A DNA stretch of 33,775 bases from Lentisphaeria bacterium. GTDB taxonomy: Bacteria; Verrucomicrobiota; Lentisphaeria; Victivallales; Victivallaceae. The notes under the pieces were generated by a model. The model was given only the letters and a program-made list of their open reading frames with translations. It was not told the origin of the DNA and searched no databases. Positions 7,137-15,811 of the stretch are shown here, piece by piece. Positions within the stretch are counted from its first letter, which is position 1. Every line of letters starts with the position of its first letter. The stretch spans positions 1 to 33,775 of the forward strand of contig CAAGED010000042.1 of NCBI GenBank assembly GCA_900768505.1. The letters run 5' to 3'. Made by a program: the position numbers and the translations under genes.

Positions 7137-8594
7137 ATGAATGTTGCAGCATTGGCGCAGTCAAAACGAATTTGGTATTTTTTCATCAAAATGTGTGAAA
7201 TTTGTCGCATTTCCGGTGAGGAGACGAATTTGCAAAAATTTATCGCTGATTTTGCCAGATCGCATAATTTGGCGTTTCAAACCGATGCTGTCGGAAATAT
7301 TATGGTGACCAGGGAAAAAAATCCCCAGTGTTCATCCACTAAAACAACCTTATTGCAGGCTCATATGGACATGGTGCCGCGGATTGCCGACGGATTTGAT
7401 TTTGATTTTAAATCCATGCCGCTGCCGCTGCAAATTGACGGCGATATGTTAAGCTGCGGCAACAAGACTACCTTGGGCGCTGACAATGGCATTGGCGTTG
7501 CCGCAGCCCTGGCGGTGCTGGAGGACGAAAAATCCCCCTTCGGCCGAATTAAAGCCTTATTTACCGTTGGTGAAGAGGTTGGAATGATCGGTGCCTCGGC
7601 ACTGAATCCGGAGTGGATCAAGGATTGTGACCAGATGCTGAATTTTGACTCCGGCGGGGGGTTGACCGTCGGTTGCGCCGGCGGGGTAAAAATCCATACT
7701 CAACTGCCGGTCTACTGTGAAAACTACCCGGATGGATTTCGCGGGGTCAAGGTGCGGGTCTCCGACTTGGCGGGGGGACATTCCGGTTGTGACATCCATT
7801 TGAATCGAATCAACGCCATCCGGGTATTACTTCAACTGCTTGGCGCCGTCCGCTGCGGAATTATCTCCATTGCCGGCGGTACGGTTGACAACGCCATTCC
7901 GGACTCCTGCGAAGCAATTGTAGCCGTGGATGAAAATGAATTTGAACATATAAAGAAAACGTGGGCAAATATCATCGGGGAGTATGCCGCCGCGGCGTCT
8001 CCGGAGGACAAATCAATCAAATTAACCGTTACACCTTGTGTGTGTGCGTTGCATGGTTTGACCTTGGAGTATTCCAGAAAATTGGCCAATGATCTTTTTG
8101 CACTGCCGGATGGCATGCAGAGTTATGATCAGGCTTTTGAAATTGCCAGCAGCAGTTGCAACAATGCAGTTATAAGTTATGCACCGGATGATACGGTCAT
8201 TAATTATTCAATTTCGCTGCGTTCTCCGGACAACGCAATCAAGGAGAAATTGCGGAGGGATTTGGTGGCGCGTCTGGAGCAGGTCGGAGGCTGCGGATTT
8301 ATGCGTATTGAATTCATTGGACTCTATCCGGGGTGGATTCCCAATGCCGAATTGCCGCTGGTGCGACTGGCTCGGCGGTGCTGGCAGGATTTGTTCCATG
8401 AGGATATTCCAATCCGGGCTACTCACGGCGGGCTTGAATGCGGAATTTTATCCGCTGCCAATCCGGGGATGGAGGTGGTGGCATTCGGACCGGACATTTA
8501 TGATTTTCACACGGTCAACGAACGGGTTTCCATCAGTTCGGTTGATAAAATGATGCGTTATGTTGATGCGTTGCTGCTGGAATTGGGGAAATAA
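7137..8594 (+). CDS. pepD: Aminoacyl-histidine dipeptidase (M20 family)
   Basis: This is a cytosolic zinc dipeptidase of the PepD/carnosinase-like branch of family M20, cleaving dipeptides such as Xaa-His. Metal-site and catalytic residues are visible: His76 and Asp78 in QAHMDMV, Asp116 in LGADNGIG, Glu146 and Glu147 in FTVGEEVGM, Asp171 in LNFDSGGG, and the late His in THGGLECG (about His430) and DFHTVNE (about His458). The 485-residue length matches the family. The start follows GAGGTG by 7 nt. It is divergent from the iclR operon and 6 bp upstream of recX, with which it is presumably co-transcribed. Confidence 0.93.
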   Translation: MNVAALAQSKRIWYFFIKMCEICRISGEETNLQKFIADFARSHNLAFQTDAVGNIMVTREKNPQCSSTKTTLLQAHMDMVPRIADGFDFDFKSMPLPLQIDGDMLSCGNKTTLGADNGIGVAAALAVLEDEKSPFGRIKALFTVGEEVGMIGASALNPEWIKDCDQMLNFDSGGGLTVGCAGGVKIHTQLPVYCENYPDGFRGVKVRVSDLAGGHSGCDIHLNRINAIRVLLQLLGAVRCGIISIAGGTVDNAIPDSCEAIVAVDENEFEHIKKTWANIIGEYAAAASPEDKSIKLTVTPCVCALHGLTLEYSRKLANDLFALPDGMQSYDQAFEIASSSCNNAVISYAPDDTVINYSISLRSPDNAIKEKLRRDLVARLEQVGGCGFMRIEFIGLYPGWIPNAELPLVRLARRCWQDLFHEDIPIRATHGGLECGILSAANPGMEVVAFGPDIYDFHTVNERVSISSVDKMMRYVDALLLELGK

Positions 8595-8600
8595 ATTCCA

Positions 8601-9209
8601 ATGAACGAGTCGGAACTCTTTGCGTCACTGGAATTCAAACGTCATCTGGCCGTCGGGATGCGCGGACTTTCCCGGCGGTTGATGTCAGAACACGAACTTA
8701 GAGAATATCTGATTAAACGCAAGGTGCCGGAGCATTATATTGCTCCGGTTTGCCGATATTGCCTGAATTTAGGGTTTGTCAACGATTCATTGCTGGCGGA
8801 AGATGCCGCCGGAGTATTGTCATATCGCGGATGCGGAAGTTATCGCATAAAGCGAACCCTTGCCAGACGTGGAATTGACAAGGGCGATATTGAAAATGCT
8901 CTTTCCGCCGTTGCAGATGGCGAGTATGAGAGTGCATTACGCGCCGCCGAATACAAAATGCGTTCATTATCCCGGGAGAGTGATATGCGGCGGAAAAGGG
9001 ACAAAATTTACCGTTTTTTAATTGTCCGGGGTTACAAATATGAAATCATCCGGCAGGTGACTGCCCAAATATTCCAAAAATCCGCCGATGTCGATAATAT
9101 GGAAGATGAGCCGGATTATTTCTGGGACTCCTCGTCGTCCAGCGAATGCAGTTGGAGCGATGAATCGACAAACAACGCTAGTGACGAAATAAACTCAATT
9201 ACATTCTGA
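8601..9209 (+). CDS. recX: RecX-type regulatory protein with acidic tail
   Basis: RecX proteins bind RecA filaments and limit recombinase activity. The three-helix repeats are recognisable: LSRRLMSEHELREYLIKRKVPEHYI, then YCLNLGFVNDSLLAEDAA, then SYRIKRTLARRGIDKGDIENAL, and finally RDKIYRFLIVRGYKYEIIRQV. The core ends near residue 163. It is followed by an unusual tail of about 40 residues, very rich in Asp, Glu and Ser (including SSSSSE), which standard RecX proteins lack. It starts 6 bp after pepD, with a GGGG motif inside the pepD end. recA is not in this window. Confidence 0.85.
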   Translation: MNESELFASLEFKRHLAVGMRGLSRRLMSEHELREYLIKRKVPEHYIAPVCRYCLNLGFVNDSLLAEDAAGVLSYRGCGSYRIKRTLARRGIDKGDIENALSAVADGEYESALRAAEYKMRSLSRESDMRRKRDKIYRFLIVRGYKYEIIRQVTAQIFQKSADVDNMEDEPDYFWDSSSSSECSWSDESTNNASDEINSITF

Positions 9210-9245
9210 GCCGAGTAAAATTGACGGCGCAATTTCTGACGCAGA

Positions 9246-9276
9246 GCGTTGATTTTAAACGCAATCATTTTTTTTT
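9246..9276 (+). terminator. Weak terminator after recX
   Basis: A short stem (TGATT with AATCA, or the competing GCGTT with AACGC) is followed by nine T. It lies 36 bp past the recX stop and overlaps the end of the convergent amidase gene. The stem is only five base pairs. Confidence 0.3.
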
Positions 9277-10263
9277 AGGAATCAACAGTCTGGCTTTGTA
9301 ATCTTTCACCCCTTTTACGATTCCATCAGCCAATTTATCCTGATACGAGCTTGTTTTTAATCTCCACGCTTCGATGCGGTTGGATATAAAACCGCATTCA
9401 ATCAGGACAATTGGAATCTTGCTCTCCCGCAAAACCAAAAAATTCATGCGCTTGACGCCGCGGTCCGTCGCGTTTGTTTTACTAAGCAGTGCACGATGGA
9501 GCGAAAATGCCAGTGCAAGAGAATTTTTTTCGTTGCGGTGTCCGTTAACCTTTTTGGTCATGTTCTTATTTGAGTTGCTGGGCGGAGTTTTGTAGGCAGG
9601 AATGCTGTATGATTCAATACCAGAAACTGAATTGTTGGCTGCCGTGTTCAAATGAATTGAAATCACCAGGTCGGCTTTCAATCTTTCACCCTTGGCCACT
9701 CGCTCGTTCAACGTCAGGGTTGAGTCGTCAGTACGGGTCATGGAGACTTTATATCCCGCCTGTTGTAATTTTGTGCGCAATTTTTTGGCAATCTGCAAGG
9801 TCAAATCTTTTTCCACATAACTGCCGCGCACGGCACCCTTGTCTTTACCGCCGTGCCCCGGATCAATTAAAATGTGGTCAATCTTATGATATTTCACTGC
9901 ACCGGCTCGGATCAACGGGTCAACGGTGCCGAGAAAATCGTTTTGACTGAGATAATATTTGCCGCTGTTTTTCAACACCGCATACGCCAGAATCACGTTG
10001 GAATTATTGATTTTTGCGTCTCGTTTGTCCACGGTGAAAATCAATTTTACTTTTCCCCGGGTTAGTGTTATGGTGTCGCCCCGATAGGTTGCAGCCATTT
10101 GGTAATATTTGGCGACGTCATCCAACTTGACGTACTGCAGCTTGTTGATTTTGACGTAATTTATCCGCTGAGCCGGGGCGGCGGCGGCCGAATTCAACAA
10201 CGGAACTGCTGAAAACATCATCAGTATCAGGATAAAAATTTTGAATAAGTAACCAAACCGCAT
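9265..10263 (-). CDS. Secreted N-acetylmuramoyl-L-alanine amidase (Amidase_3)
   Basis: This enzyme cleaves the amide bond between the stem peptide and muramic acid in the periplasm, as AmiA/B/C do in cell separation. A signal peptide spans residues 1-29 (hydrophobic FKIFILILMMFSAVPLL, AAAAP cleavage region). Residues 33-125 resemble a copper-amine-oxidase-N-like beta domain common in such amidases. The catalytic domain follows, with zinc ligands His137 (DPGHGG), Glu151 (YVEKDL) and His204 (SIHLN), and catalytic Glu289 (LIECGF). A basic segment near 232-245 interrupts the domain at the position where a regulatory helix often sits. It lies 35 bp downstream of thiD on the same strand, probably in one transcript, and 3'-to-3' with recX. 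Confidence 0.92.
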   Translation of the reverse strand: MRFGYLFKIFILILMMFSAVPLLNSAAAAPAQRINYVKINKLQYVKLDDVAKYYQMAATYRGDTITLTRGKVKLIFTVDKRDAKINNSNVILAYAVLKNSGKYYLSQNDFLGTVDPLIRAGAVKYHKIDHILIDPGHGGKDKGAVRGSYVEKDLTLQIAKKLRTKLQQAGYKVSMTRTDDSTLTLNERVAKGERLKADLVISIHLNTAANNSVSGIESYSIPAYKTPPSNSNKNMTKKVNGHRNEKNSLALAFSLHRALLSKTNATDRGVKRMNFLVLRESKIPIVLIECGFISNRIEAWRLKTSSYQDKLADGIVKGVKDYKARLLIPKKK

Positions 10264-10298
10264 TTTTTTATTCCAAAATCATGATTGGGGTTGTCAAT

Positions 10299-11144
10299 TT
10301 AAATTCGACGAAGTTGAACTTTGTCTTCAAACGACTCCGTCGGCGGGTACATTGCCTCAAGTTTCTCGCCCAGCGGCACCGTGTCGACCAGCGAACCCAG
10401 AACAAATCCCTTAGCCATTCGCAACGACTGCTTCCACGGAAAACCCAGCGCAAAGGCGGCGGTTAGGGCGGAACTCAATGTACAGCCGGTGCCGTGAGTG
10501 GCGATCGGCAGCACATCCGCCAGGGGGGAAATCAATTCATAACACTTCCCGTCGTGGCAGACGATGTCGGCGGCGCAGTCAGCCTCCTCCAAAATATGAC
10601 CTGCTTTGAGCAGGCAGCTGCATTGAAATTTTTCGCTTAGTTGTTCCGCCGCCGCCGGTAAGTCACTTTGTCCGGATAATTTTCGCCCCAGAAGCAATTC
10701 GGCTTCTGGAACATTTGGGGTGATCCAAGCGGCCAGTGGAAGCAGTTCCGACTGCATAATGTTAATGGCAGACTCTTCCAGCAGTTTTGCGCCGCTGGTG
10801 GAAATCATTACCGGGTCGACAATCACCTGCAACTGGTATTTTTTGATTGCGGCAGCCACTGCGGAAATAATTTCCGCATTCATCAACATGCCGGTCTTAG
10901 CAAATTTTATATTTATTGCGGTCAAAACCGCCTCAATCTGTGCCGTCACTCCGGCACTTGGAATTGCATCAATTCTGGAAACCTTAAACGGATTTTGAGC
11001 CGTGACCGCCGTGATGGCGCTGCAGCCGAAGACGCCAAAAGCATTGAAGGTGCGCAAATCGGCCTGAATGCCAGCACCGCCGCCGGAATCACTGCCGGCA
11101 ATGGTCAGTGCGGACGGATAAAGAATATCATCATTGTTGTTCAT
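10299..11144 (-). CDS. thiD: Hydroxymethylpyrimidine/phosphomethylpyrimidine kinase
   Basis: ThiD phosphorylates hydroxymethylpyrimidine twice to give the pyrimidine diphosphate used in thiamine synthesis. The ribokinase-fold signatures are present: ALTIAGSDSGGGAGIQADL at 12-30, VDPVMISTSGAKLL around 109-122, and the anion-hole motif THGTGCTLSSALTAA in the C-terminal third. The length (281 residues) is slightly above the usual 265. It is an isolated copy without other thi genes, and no TPP riboswitch is seen upstream. The ribosome binding site is weak. It is probably the first gene of a thiD-amidase transcript. Confidence 0.93.
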   Translation of the reverse strand: MNNNDDILYPSALTIAGSDSGGGAGIQADLRTFNAFGVFGCSAITAVTAQNPFKVSRIDAIPSAGVTAQIEAVLTAINIKFAKTGMLMNAEIISAVAAAIKKYQLQVIVDPVMISTSGAKLLEESAINIMQSELLPLAAWITPNVPEAELLLGRKLSGQSDLPAAAEQLSEKFQCSCLLKAGHILEEADCAADIVCHDGKCYELISPLADVLPIATHGTGCTLSSALTAAFALGFPWKQSLRMAKGFVLGSLVDTVPLGEKLEAMYPPTESFEDKVQLRRI

Positions 11145-11387
11145 AAAAGTAAAAAAATCTCAGTATTTATTTTTTCAGAGTTTCAAAGCGAGATAAAATA
11201 TAATATATTTCTAATATTGCACGGTTTGCGTAAAAAACAATTTGTAAATTGTAAAATAAGGTGATATTTTTTTCCCGGGATGTCACGAAGCGGCGTGGAA
11301 GTTGGATTTGTCGGAGCAAATGTCACTTTGGAGCAGGAAATTTGACCGCTGGGCAAATGCTGATTGGTTTGGGGCTGAAATTTATGA

Positions 11388-12860
11388 ATGGCTAAATATA
11401 TGCGTAATTTTTTTTGTGGTGTGTTGTTGATTGTTTTTTTTATTGCCGGATTGGGTAATTCGGCTTGGGCAGGAAGATACAGCTACGATTTGCGAATGAT
11501 TTCCAAACAGTCGCTGCCGAGTGGGAATTTTATTTGCCAACTGGAAAAGAGTGACGATAACGCCAGGCTGGTGGATTTTTTGAGTGATCTGGATCGGGTT
11601 TTTGCCCGGGTTTTGGAGCTTGGACGAAAAAATCGCAATGGTGTTTGCGCTTTTGTAATTGTTCCTGATACTGTGGATGATGAAGTAAATATCAGGTGGC
11701 GCGGCGGATTTTTGGCGATTGAAATACCGGCAGATTTTGACCGGATCAGCAATTCGTCGGATGATTTGCGCAAGATTGTCGGAGCGCTTTTTGCCGGTGG
11801 TTATATGAGGGATTGGCGCAGTGACAGCAGTTATGCGCCGGATTTCCCGCTGGCAGTGGTGCTGGGGGCACTGGAGCTGCAGCACGGGCGCAAAAATTTG
11901 CTGCGCATAAATTATTATGACCGGTTGCGAGGAATGCTGCAGCTGGATGATCAGGCTGATTATTTGGCGTTGCTGCGTAATTACCGGGTTAATGGCAGAA
12001 TTGACGTGGTGGATCGCTTGTATTTTGAATTGGCGTATGCTGCCAATGAGTTATTTCGGTCCGCGGAACGCCGGGAGGGGCGTTTGGGCAATGTTTCATA
12101 TTTGACACATATTATGGCCGAGGCATTCCTGCGGGGAAGGCAGGGGGGCGAGGAGGAGTTTGAATTGTCGGTGGCGGATTTTTATGGGGAAACTCCGGCT
12201 GAAACCACGGTGACGCCTGAAGGAAAAAAAAACGGAATTACAGAAAAAATTGCCTCCTCCAATCTGGTTGCCACTGAAAAAGACAAGCGCAAAAAAAGAC
12301 GGGTGATTGCCAGGCGACGCAGTTCGGAACGTTTTAATTACGACCTTTTTTTAAAAGTTTTCAATGTCCGTCATCCCGGAAATGCGGCATACATGCGTCG
12401 CCGTTTGGCACAAATCCGTCAAATTGAATTGAAGAACAATGATGGCAGTGTGGTGACGGTGGATATCCTGGATTATCCGGTGGTTCTGGAAGAGCGCCAG
12501 GCTCCGGATGAGGAGATTCAGCGTCGGTTATCGGAAAATTTTACCAAGTTTTTTGCGGCGGCACCCCAGCGTGCCAAGCGTACTGCCGGCGATATTCAAT
12601 TCGCGGTACAAAATATATCAGCGCCCCAAATGGATGCGGCGGCAAAAAAAGTCCAGTTGGAGCAGTTGTTTGAGGAATTGGAAAACGATTTGGCGCATCA
12701 GGAGAAGATTGACGGTTTTTTGTATGACGAAGAAAAAAAATGGCTGCCGATTTACGAGTTTTACCGGCACCAGTTTGATGTTGCCGGGGATGAGGATGGA
12801 TTGATTTCAGCGCGTATGAAGCGATATTTTGATCAGGTGGAAAGCAGTTATATGCAGTGA
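11388..12860 (+). CDS. Secreted protein of unknown function
   Basis: This 490-residue protein has a clear signal peptide: hydrophobic core FFCGVLLIVFFIAGLGN and cleavage after AWA near residue 28. The mature N-terminal half (29-265) looks globular and alpha/beta. Around 130-165 the layout is reminiscent of gluzincin-type secreted peptidase-like proteins, but no HExxH is present. The middle (about 270-312) is a low-complexity linker with a basic KDKRKKRRVIARRR stretch. The C-terminal part is helical and charged (QLEQLFEELENDLAHQEKI). I recognise no family. It stands alone, divergent from thiD. The ATG at 11388 has no clear ribosome binding site, and an ATG at 11400 is possible. Confidence 0.75.
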   Translation: MAKYMRNFFCGVLLIVFFIAGLGNSAWAGRYSYDLRMISKQSLPSGNFICQLEKSDDNARLVDFLSDLDRVFARVLELGRKNRNGVCAFVIVPDTVDDEVNIRWRGGFLAIEIPADFDRISNSSDDLRKIVGALFAGGYMRDWRSDSSYAPDFPLAVVLGALELQHGRKNLLRINYYDRLRGMLQLDDQADYLALLRNYRVNGRIDVVDRLYFELAYAANELFRSAERREGRLGNVSYLTHIMAEAFLRGRQGGEEEFELSVADFYGETPAETTVTPEGKKNGITEKIASSNLVATEKDKRKKRRVIARRRSSERFNYDLFLKVFNVRHPGNAAYMRRRLAQIRQIELKNNDGSVVTVDILDYPVVLEERQAPDEEIQRRLSENFTKFFAAAPQRAKRTAGDIQFAVQNISAPQMDAAAKKVQLEQLFEELENDLAHQEKIDGFLYDEEKKWLPIYEFYRHQFDVAGDEDGLISARMKRYFDQVESSYMQ

Positions 12861-13062
12861 CAGCCGCCGGAGGCGTGGCGGAGGCGGACGTTGGAGCAGT
12901 GTGTGAAAAAGAAAAAAATCATTGCCTTGTTGCATTTTGGTGTTGTCACATATATATTATGCGGAAATTTTTTTTGCCGTGCCGCCCGATAAAAAATTTT
13001 TGCAATGGCTGCCGGTAAATCGGGGAACAGTGTAAAATAACGAATATTGGAGTATGATTTTT

Positions 13063-14091
13063 ATGGAAAGTAAATTGTTGACAACTTTGATGAAACGCGG
13101 CAGTGATTTTCTTGGAGTGCGTTACCCGATTATATGTGGCGCCATGACTTGGGTTTCCGAACCTAACCTGGTGGCGGCGGTTTGTAATAACGGCTGCTTC
13201 GGTTGTTTGGCCGGCGGCAACGCTCCCACCGATATTTTAAAAGTTCAAATCGAGAAAACCCGCGCTCTTACTGACAAACCATTTGCAGTAAACCTGATTA
13301 CAATTGCCCCCTCCTATCGGGAACATTTGGCTATGATTAAGGATATGCCGGTGGATTATATTGTTTTTGCCGGCTCGTTTCCCAAGGAAAAAGAGGTGGC
13401 GTTGGCCAAGGATGCAGGGAAAAAGGTGTTGTGTTTCGCCTCTACGGTTTCGATTGCGGAACGGATGATTCGTTTCGGCGCGGATGCCATTGTTTTGGAG
13501 GGCAGCGAAGCCGGCGGACATATCGGCCATGTTTCGGCGGTGGTTCTGATGCAGCAGGTGCTTTATAGGTTCAGTGAGCAAATTCCGGTATTTATGGCCG
13601 GCGGAATTGCTACCGGCAAAATGATGGCTCATGTACTTAATATGGGCGCCAGCGGAGTTCAGTTGGGGACTCGTTTTGTTATGACGGACGAGTGCTTGGC
13701 ACATGAAAATTTCAAAATGGCGTTTCGCCGCGCCAATGCCCGGGATGCGGTTGCAACCCCCCAGTATGATTCCAAGCTGCCGGTGGTGGCGGTGCGGGCG
13801 CTGAATAATCACGGAATGAACAATTTCGGAGCTCTGCAACTGGATTTGCTGCGCAAATTGGAAGCAGGGGAAATTCATCGTCAGGCCGCTCAGGAAGAGG
13901 TTGAGAAGTATTGGATGGGGGCCCTGCGCCGGGCGGTGGTGGATGGCGATGTGGAGTTTGGTTCCATGATGGCCGGTCAGTCGGTTGGATTGGCCAATGA
14001 AATTAAACCAGTAAAGGCGTTGGTGGAGGAGTTGATCAACGATGCGTCGGTTGAACTCGAAGCTATCAAGGCCAAATTAAATCGTATCTGA
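13063..14091 (+). CDS. FMN-dependent nitronate monooxygenase / FabK-like flavoprotein
   Basis: This is a TIM-barrel flavoprotein of the 2-nitropropane dioxygenase family, which includes nitronate monooxygenases and the enoyl-ACP reductase FabK. Visible motifs are YPIICGAMTWVSEPNLVAAV at the N-terminus, EGSEAGGHIGH with the catalytic His153, the phosphate-binding FMAGGIATGKMM, and GASGVQLGTRFV. I start at the ATG at 13063 because GGAG lies about 10 nt upstream; the ATG at 13054 is only 2 nt from it. The 342-residue size fits. Its stop codon overlaps the mreC start by one base, so the two are translationally coupled. Sequence alone does not settle whether it makes fatty acids (FabK) or oxidises nitronates. 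Confidence 0.88.
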   Translation: MESKLLTTLMKRGSDFLGVRYPIICGAMTWVSEPNLVAAVCNNGCFGCLAGGNAPTDILKVQIEKTRALTDKPFAVNLITIAPSYREHLAMIKDMPVDYIVFAGSFPKEKEVALAKDAGKKVLCFASTVSIAERMIRFGADAIVLEGSEAGGHIGHVSAVVLMQQVLYRFSEQIPVFMAGGIATGKMMAHVLNMGASGVQLGTRFVMTDECLAHENFKMAFRRANARDAVATPQYDSKLPVVAVRALNNHGMNNFGALQLDLLRKLEAGEIHRQAAQEEVEKYWMGALRRAVVDGDVEFGSMMAGQSVGLANEIKPVKALVEELINDASVELEAIKAKLNRI

Positions 14092-14960
14092 TGGCATTCC
14101 GGGAGAAAAAACGTTACATATTATGGTTGCCGGTTACAGCGCTGCTGATCGGGTTGGGGGTATTGTTGTTTCAATGCTGCCGTTTTGCCTGGGGGCGGAT
14201 AGCCGGCGATTTTTTTTATCCATACCTGGAGGTAAGCCGCTGGGGACGCAATATAATTCGTGACAAAAGTTTGCTTTCACTGGACAAGTATGAACTTGTT
14301 TCGCAGCTGGAGGCTCTGCAGCAGCAAAACCGGGTGTTGAGCAGCAATGCGGCGGCGTTGGGCGAATTAATGTTGGAAAACGAGGATTTGCGGCGTATCA
14401 ACAATATGGATAAGTATCGCGGATATCGGATCGTTACTGCGGAGGTAATGTTGCGTGATCCGATTTATTGGGACGAATCAATCCGTCTGAACCGTGGTGC
14501 CAGGCATGGCGTGGTGCCGGGTGCGGCGGCATTGAGCGTTGAACCAGGAAGTGGTCGGGCGATACTGATTGGAGTGGTAAAAGAGGTTACGGCTAATTCT
14601 TGTCGGATGGTGACGTTGAAGAGTCCGGAAGCCAAATTATCAGTTCGTTTACCGGCCAGTGATGCCATTGGTTTTATAAATGCTGAAAATAGCTTGAATG
14701 GCCTGGGGCGGGTTGGCTATCTGCCGATCGGTAAGGAATATCAGGTGGATGAAGAGATTGAAAGTACCGGATTTGAAACAAATGTGCCAGGAGGAATTTT
14801 CCTGGGAAAATTGCTGCAGATAGAAGATAGCGACCGCATGTACGGCGGGAAAACATATGTAAACGGGCGTATTGCGCCGGCAGGTAATTTAAGTACTTTG
14901 AAATTTGTGGTATTGGTGATGCGTAACGAATCGACTCCGGCCGATTTGAAGAGTCCGTAA
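14091..14960 (+). CDS. mreC: Rod-shape-determining protein MreC
   Basis: MreC is the periplasmic scaffold of the elongasome. A short cytoplasmic N-terminus, one transmembrane helix (about 9-30), a coiled coil (about 65-105, VSQLEALQQQNRVLSS through LENEDLRRI) and two beta-domains (about 115-280) are in the canonical order. RDPIYWDESIRLNRGARHGVVPG and the C-terminal TGFETNVPGGIFLGKL are typical of the family. The ATG overlaps the previous gene's TGA by one base. It is followed by mreD; no mreB, PBP2 or rodA lies in this window. Confidence 0.93.
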   Translation: MAFREKKRYILWLPVTALLIGLGVLLFQCCRFAWGRIAGDFFYPYLEVSRWGRNIIRDKSLLSLDKYELVSQLEALQQQNRVLSSNAAALGELMLENEDLRRINNMDKYRGYRIVTAEVMLRDPIYWDESIRLNRGARHGVVPGAAALSVEPGSGRAILIGVVKEVTANSCRMVTLKSPEAKLSVRLPASDAIGFINAENSLNGLGRVGYLPIGKEYQVDEEIESTGFETNVPGGIFLGKLLQIEDSDRMYGGKTYVNGRIAPAGNLSTLKFVVLVMRNESTPADLKSP

Positions 14961-15032
14961 CGTTTTTTTGGCAGATTGGTGCATTTTACTTGGTATTTGA
15001 TTTCGAGTTGGATAATATTATCGGGGGCAGCG

Positions 15033-15539
15033 ATGATCAGCCGTCAGGTGTTGGTAATTTTATATGCGTTGTTTTTGCTTGGCTTCAGTGGCATGTTGGA
15101 TTTGCTGGGTGCTGAGTTTTTGCATATTGCCTTGCTGCTAAATGGTATGGTCGTGTTTTATCTTTCGTTGCGGCTGGAGGAATTTGACGAAATAATATTA
15201 ACCTTGTCAATTTTAAATGGGGTGGCGGCGGATTGTTTTTGGGGGCGCCCCGGAATTGGTTTCCTGCTTTATGGTACATTGTCGGCGGTGACGATTTATG
15301 TTCTGCGGGAGCGATATGATTCACTGCTGGCTGAATTGGCAGCCGGAATAATGCCGATATGGCTGCTTGGCGGATACTTGCTGCTGCAATTCATTAATAA
15401 TCCAGGAGTAATAGTTGCCGGGCAATGGTGTGCCTTGTTGGTTTTGGCAATGGTATGTAATGTGATTTTGATTTTGCCGCTGATGACTTTTTTGGATAAT
15501 ATTTCAAGAAAATTGCATTTGCTGCCGGAAAAATATTAA
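15033..15539 (+). CDS. mreD: Probable MreD membrane protein
   Basis: This polytopic inner-membrane protein has five or so hydrophobic segments (for example VLVILYALFLLGFSGMLDLL, EFLHIALLLNGMVVFYLSL, PIWLLGGYLLLQFI and CALLVLAMVCNVILILPLM). NGVAADCFWGRPGIGFLLYGTL corresponds to the conserved G-x-x-x-D-x-x-x-G region of MreD. I place the start at the ATG at 15033, 5 nt after GGGGG, giving 168 residues, the usual MreD size. TTG at 14976 or GTG at 14979 are alternatives without a ribosome binding site. Position after mreC supports the call. Confidence 0.8.
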   Translation: MISRQVLVILYALFLLGFSGMLDLLGAEFLHIALLLNGMVVFYLSLRLEEFDEIILTLSILNGVAADCFWGRPGIGFLLYGTLSAVTIYVLRERYDSLLAELAAGIMPIWLLGGYLLLQFINNPGVIVAGQWCALLVLAMVCNVILILPLMTFLDNISRKLHLLPEKY

Positions 15540-15633
15540 AAAACAAAAAAAAATTTAAATTATGGAAAAGTTTGACTTGTAAAATCTTGTATTTTGAATA
15601 TTGTAGTTTATATTCTAAAAGGTTTGTATAATT

Positions 15634-15810
15634 ATGGATTTTGAAGTTGATATATTTTTAAATTATGCAGACGGATGTCGGAAAAAAGTAATACGGAGTA
15701 TGGAGTTTTTTTATTCATTGCGAGCCTGCGTAATGCGGCTTGGCCGGTTGTTTTTTTATAAGCATTCGTTTTGCAGTTTTAACCGTATAAATTCAGACGG
15801 GAAAGAGTAA
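15634..15810 (+). CDS. 58-residue ORF with TIR-like N-terminus
   Basis: An uninterrupted frame runs from the ATG at 15634 to the TAA at 15808-15810, one base before the next gene's ATG. It begins MDFEVDIFLNYADGCRKKV, which looks like the first strand and loop of a TIR domain (compare the usual DVFLSYAxxD). After about 25 residues the similarity fades into basic and aromatic sequence. AAGG lies 13 nt upstream, a weak ribosome binding site. It fills the only large gap upstream of the SUMF1-like gene. It may be a truncated TIR gene or a small coupled protein. No further function can be given. Confidence 0.35.
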   Translation: MDFEVDIFLNYADGCRKKVIRSMEFFYSLRACVMRLGRLFFYKHSFCSFNRINSDGKE

Positions 15811-15811
15811 A

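Noticed and set aside
11280..11345. 21-codon ORF before the unknown secreted protein
   Set aside because: No ribosome binding site near its ATG and no coding signature; such frames arise by chance.
13237..13878. 213-codon minus-strand frame
   Set aside because: It is antisense to the FabK-like flavoprotein and rich in His/Gln/Arg as expected of a shadow frame.
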